A stretch of 64,000 nucleotides of DNA from Candidatus Delongbacteria bacterium (GTDB taxonomy: Bacteria; UBA4055), in assembly GCA_016937995.1 (NCBI GenBank), contig JAFGVM010000064.1:42997-106996 (forward strand). Direction: 5' to 3'. The notes beneath the pieces are model-generated. The model did not search any database. It worked only from the letters and a program-made list of their open reading frames with translations, and was not told the DNA's origin. A program made the translations under genes and the position numbers. Positions 61,089 through 64,000 of this stretch are shown here, in pieces. Numbering within the stretch: the first letter of the stretch is position 1; every line of letters begins with the position of its first letter.

Positions 61089-62993
61089 ATACTTCGATCT
61101 GTCTTTAGGGCTGACACCTCTGTAAGGAATGGTCTTTCCTAGCTCGAGCGGGACTTCCTGATAACCGTGGAAGTGAGTAATATACTTTCCTTTGCCGCCT
61201 GTGATTGAATTAAGTGTATTGAGATAATCCAAGGATGTTGCGACTGGGATCTTTCCATCTATGACAATTTTCCCATCAACATTCTCAGGCGTACCAATCT
61301 CAGCTCTGATAGCTATAAGACTGCTGATGATCTTGCCGGAAGATTCTTCAGGAGCTGATATTTTAAACGACAGCACTGGTTCGAGCAATTTGCAGCCTGT
61401 ATTAATTAGTCCGTTCATCATCGCAAGTTTCGTAGCAAGAATAAAATCTCCGGGACGGGAATGAATTACATGATCTTCTTCACCGATCAGAGTTATTTTC
61501 AGATCAGTGACCTGCCAGCCGTAGATACCCTGTTGAAGTGCTTCATCTATTGTAGCCTCTATCTCATTCTGATACTTTGCGGCTATTTTATCAACTCCTA
61601 CTTTTGATTCATAGACAACTCCGCTTCCCCGTTCTAAAGGCTCAATTTCAAATCTGACAACAGCCCAGCACGGTTTAGGCATTGTATACTCATCGTAGCC
61701 TTCGCCTTTTTGCGTCGGAGTTTCTTTATAAATGACGATCGGATCTCCGAAGCTAACACTCAAATTAAATCTCTGCCTGAATACTGTCTCAAGTATCTCA
61801 AGCTGGATCTTTCCCATGATCTTAATATGAAGTTGTCTCTCATCCTTAAGCCAAACATAGTTGAGTGCCGGATCTTCCTCCGAAAGCTCTTTCACTGCAG
61901 TAACAAGTGCTGAAAGATCAGAGTCTTTTTCCGGTTCAAGTTTTACGGTAAGCAAAGGATCGCTGAGACCTGTATGTTTACATAGTTCAATTCTCTTCAA
62001 GAGTTCCGGATCAGAACCGATCATATCACCCGCAATGACATTTTCAAGACCGCAGATCATAGCAGTATCACCTGACTGTAGGATATCTAAAGTCTCAAGC
62101 TTGCCTGAATAGGATTTTTTTATCTGAGTAACTTTATTTTCTTTTCCCTGTGAACCATAAGTAACAAGATCTCTGTTCCTGATCGAGCCACTGAAAAGCC
62201 TTACACTTGCCATTTTACCAAATTGAGCGTCATATTCAAGCTTGTAAACTATACCAGAAAGTTCATTGCTTTTCGCGGATGCTTCCGGCATTATAGTCGT
62301 GATATCATCGAGTAATTCTTTAATACCTTCGTTAAGCTTTGCTGAGCCTGACAGAACAGGAAATAAAATCCTGCTGTGAATACTTTTTTTTAAGGCTGTA
62401 TTTAGCTCAGAGAAAGAAATATTCTCTTCATTTAAGTATTTCTCTATCAGAATATCATCAGCTGAAGAAATTTGTTCAGTAATTTCATCGGAGATATCGT
62501 CAGTCTCTGAAAAATCCTGCAAAACAATAATATTCTGAGATAATTCTTTCTTTATTTCTTCTGTGACTGCATCAATATCAGCACCGGCACGATCGGTTTT
62601 ATTTATAAAAATTAAAACAGGTATATTAAGCTTTACCAATGCAGACCAGAGATTTTCAGTATGTGCCTGAACACCTTCTACTGCTGAAATAACTAATACA
62701 GCGCAATCTAAGGCTAATAATGATCGATCAACTTCTGATGAAAAATCGATGTGCCCCGGAGTATCAATTATATTTATCGTTGTATTATTCCATTCCAGAG
62801 AAACTGAAGCTGAACGGACTGAGATACCACGCTCTTTCTCAACTTCCATTGAATCTGTTACGGAAGTACCTTTATCAACTGAACCTGCCGTTTTTATCCT
62901 GCCTGAAAGTTCAAGCATCCTTTCTGTAATAGTGGTTTTCCCTGCATCAACATGCGCAAGGATACCTATGTTAATGAATTTGTTTTTTTTCAT
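61059..62993 (-). CDS. TetM/ribosomal-protection-like translational GTPase
   Basis: 644 aa, TetM-size and EF-G-like. Seen: G1 AHVDAGKTT, G2 region RGISVRSASVSL, G3 DTPGHIDF, G4 NKTD, then domain II, III, IV and V: RLFSGSIRNRDLVTYG, LKIMGKIQLEILETVFRQRF, GFxxAxxx-like DGKIPVATSLDYLNTLNSITGGKGKYITHFHGY. Known: this family removes tetracycline from the ribosome. Resistance cannot be claimed from sequence alone, but the family assignment is strong. Cotranscribed with an upstream DUF5683-like gene; its 3' end is one copy of a direct repeat. Confidence 0.88.
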   Translation of the reverse strand: MKKNKFINIGILAHVDAGKTTITERMLELSGRIKTAGSVDKGTSVTDSMEVEKERGISVRSASVSLEWNNTTINIIDTPGHIDFSSEVDRSLLALDCAVLVISAVEGVQAHTENLWSALVKLNIPVLIFINKTDRAGADIDAVTEEIKKELSQNIIVLQDFSETDDISDEITEQISSADDILIEKYLNEENISFSELNTALKKSIHSRILFPVLSGSAKLNEGIKELLDDITTIMPEASAKSNELSGIVYKLEYDAQFGKMASVRLFSGSIRNRDLVTYGSQGKENKVTQIKKSYSGKLETLDILQSGDTAMICGLENVIAGDMIGSDPELLKRIELCKHTGLSDPLLTVKLEPEKDSDLSALVTAVKELSEEDPALNYVWLKDERQLHIKIMGKIQLEILETVFRQRFNLSVSFGDPIVIYKETPTQKGEGYDEYTMPKPCWAVVRFEIEPLERGSGVVYESKVGVDKIAAKYQNEIEATIDEALQQGIYGWQVTDLKITLIGEEDHVIHSRPGDFILATKLAMMNGLINTGCKLLEPVLSFKISAPEESSGKIISSLIAIRAEIGTPENVDGKIVIDGKIPVATSLDYLNTLNSITGGKGKYITHFHGYQEVPLELGKTIPYRGVSPKDRSKYILKHRGAIK

Positions 62994-62998
62994 AAATC

Positions 62999-63481
62999 TT
63001 ATTTAAAACTATAAGTAAAACCCAAGCCGTATCTTTTCTTTTCAAAGTCAGTTACTATACCATAACTGATATTTTTATTCTTATCTCTAGGTTTATCTAG
63101 TCCACCTGCAGAAATCCCTGCGTGTATCACATCTGCTACCCAGGCGGTCAAAGAGAAAATAATCAATCCTCTTCCATAATCATACTTTGTTCTGTCAACA
63201 ACTTCACCTGTACCCATAGGAAAACCTTGAAGCATCAAAGAAATTCCGGGGATTATCATTAATCTGGCAGCTACATATGACCAGCCAGCTTTATTATTAT
63301 CAAGATAAAAATGTCCGGCACCAGGTAAAAATGCAGAATAAATGATCGCTTTTGATCTTATTTTCTCTGACTTTGGTGTTTTCATATAGCGAAAATTTGA
63401 TTTTGTTTTTGTAGAGTCAGGTTCTGATGCCAGTAAAAATAAAAATGGAATTAAAAATAGAATTACTGCTATTTTTTTCAA
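62999..63481 (-). CDS. DUF5683-like membrane protein
   Basis: 160 aa from TTG 63481, preceded by GGAG at six bases; an earlier TTG frame start lacks a site. Seen: signal/TM at residues about 2-18, a basic linker with KSEKIRSKAIIYSAFLPGAGHFYLDNNKAGWSYVAARLM (DUF5683-type), a Tyr-rich end GIVTDFEKKRYGLGFTYSFK. Shares PGAGHF with the 53259 protein. Immediately upstream of the tet-like gene, hence one transcript. Function unknown. Confidence 0.65.
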   Translation of the reverse strand: MKKIAVILFLIPFLFLLASEPDSTKTKSNFRYMKTPKSEKIRSKAIIYSAFLPGAGHFYLDNNKAGWSYVAARLMIIPGISLMLQGFPMGTGEVVDRTKYDYGRGLIIFSLTAWVADVIHAGISAGGLDKPRDKNKNISYGIVTDFEKKRYGLGFTYSFK

Positions 63482-63547
63482 ATTGTACTCCTTCAATGAA
63501 ACTAATAATAGCTCAAAGTAATAGAACTTGCTGGAGAATGCAAATAA

Positions 63548-63571
63548 AAAAGCCTCTTAAAAGAGGCTTTT
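63548..63571 (-). terminator. Rho-independent terminator
   Basis: AAAAGCCTCTT and AAGAGGCTTTT form an 11-bp stem, with T's on the minus-strand side. Ends the partial secreted protein gene. Confidence 0.85.
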
Positions 63572-63597
63572 ATCACGTCATAACTATCCAAAATTGT

Positions 63598-64000
63598 TTA
63601 CTTCACAATTATCGTTACACTTGCGACTTCATAACCGTCTGAGTCAGTGTTATGCATCCTGATATCATAAGTTCCGCTTTGCTTAGGAGCTTTCAGGACC
63701 ATTGAACCACCTCCATTGTATCTCTTATACTGAAGATGCTTGTAAGCCAGATCATTTTCATCATTGACCTTTTCAGATCCGTGCGGGCAATCACCCGGAA
63801 CGATACCGATCCACGCACTTGATGCGAACGCGGGATGTACTTTGAAATCAATTTTTATATCTTCATTAGGGAAATAACTTTTCTTGTCAGTGGATAATGA
63901 GATCAGGTCTGATTTTACCGAAACCGTAAAAGGTACATATGCCATTTCTTTACCATTGCTGTCATTATCATTGAGTCTTATATCATAATTTCCTAGTTTC
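63598..64000 (-). CDS. Repeated beta-sandwich surface protein, C-terminal part
   Basis: Open to the window edge; at least 134 codons. Seen: two related modules. The first ends GNYDIRLNDNDSNGKEMAYVPFTVSVK. The second runs ISLSTDKKSYFPNEDIKIDFKVHPAFASSAWIGIVPGDCPHGSEKVNDENDLAYKHLQYKRYN and ends GTYDIRMHNTDSDGYEVASVTIIVK. Module ends are clear duplicates. The W-x-G-I-x-P-x-D-x-P-H-G block is typical of a secreted Ig-like domain family. The ATG at 63945 is internal, not a start. Confidence 0.8.
   Translation of the reverse strand, partial: KLGNYDIRLNDNDSNGKEMAYVPFTVSVKSDLISLSTDKKSYFPNEDIKIDFKVHPAFASSAWIGIVPGDCPHGSEKVNDENDLAYKHLQYKRYNGGGSMVLKAPKQSGTYDIRMHNTDSDGYEVASVTIIVK

Noticed and set aside
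62720-63006. Plus-strand frames opposite the tet-like gene
   Set aside because: Antisense shadows of conserved GTPase motifs.

Overview
The window is AT-rich bacterial chromosome, densely coded on both strands. Lipoprotein signals, an outer-membrane-type protein, a Wzx/Wzy/Wzz polysaccharide locus, an Rnf complex, hydroxylamine reductase and many ferredoxin-type proteins point to a Gram-negative anaerobe. DUF4837, DUF5683-like and FGE-sulfatase (SUMF1) proteins fit the FCB side of the tree (Bacteroidetes, Cloacimonetes or Delongbacteria-like lineages). That placement is an inference from family content, not from a marker gene.

Layout: 1-2000 carries a DEAD-box helicase fragment and recN. 2139-3281 is a SUMF1 lipoprotein. 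3352-7546 is a minus-strand nitrosative or redox stress module: tetR with its operator, an iron-sulfur protein, two cupins and hcp. 7735-11355 is a large protein resembling animal soluble adenylyl cyclase. 11369-25529 is a surface polysaccharide locus: six glycosyltransferases, polymerase, chain-length regulator, asparagine-synthetase-like amidotransferase, acetyltransferase, sialate-type esterase and flippase. One oppositely oriented gene of lectin-like repeats sits inside it, and coaD lies at its head. 26257-31659 is a complete rnfCDGEAB operon. 31721-42133 is mixed housekeeping: 2H phosphoesterase, DUF502, EamA transporter, second SUMF1 protein, alkyltransferase-like protein, radical SAM enzyme, antiporter-EIIA fusion and two ammonium transporters. 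42279-43731 is trpB behind a classical trp attenuator with a Trp-Trp-Trp leader peptide. 43845-54081 holds cysS, DUF4837, polysaccharide deacetylase, tRNA-Ser, tRNA-Arg, a cAMP-receptor-like protein, MscS, a kinase and DUF1456. 54549-63481 is an apparent resistance-type operon: ribosomal-protection-like GTPase, DUF2007, and a double-length four-ATPase UvrA paralogue. It is interrupted by a small ATPase cassette.

The most unusual material is between the genes. (1) Four loci carry arrays of 7-bp repeats in an inverted left/right arrangement, starting at or inside a stop codon of a neighbouring gene. The largest encloses a decayed four-helix-bundle (23S intervening-sequence type) gene. (2) A 1.5-kb ATPase/DUF4143 cassette lies between two 31-bp copies of the 3' end of the tet-like gene. 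The copies differ only at synonymous positions, as if an element had integrated at a gene end and rebuilt it. Three 33-bp units mark one edge. (3) Several palindromic dispersed repeats also sit at gene 3' ends, one supplying the tetR stop codon.

The cyclase and the cyclic-nucleotide-binding protein suggest that cAMP signalling operates here. No gap longer than about 300 bp is unexplained: the largest, upstream of trpB, holds the attenuator and two divergent promoters.
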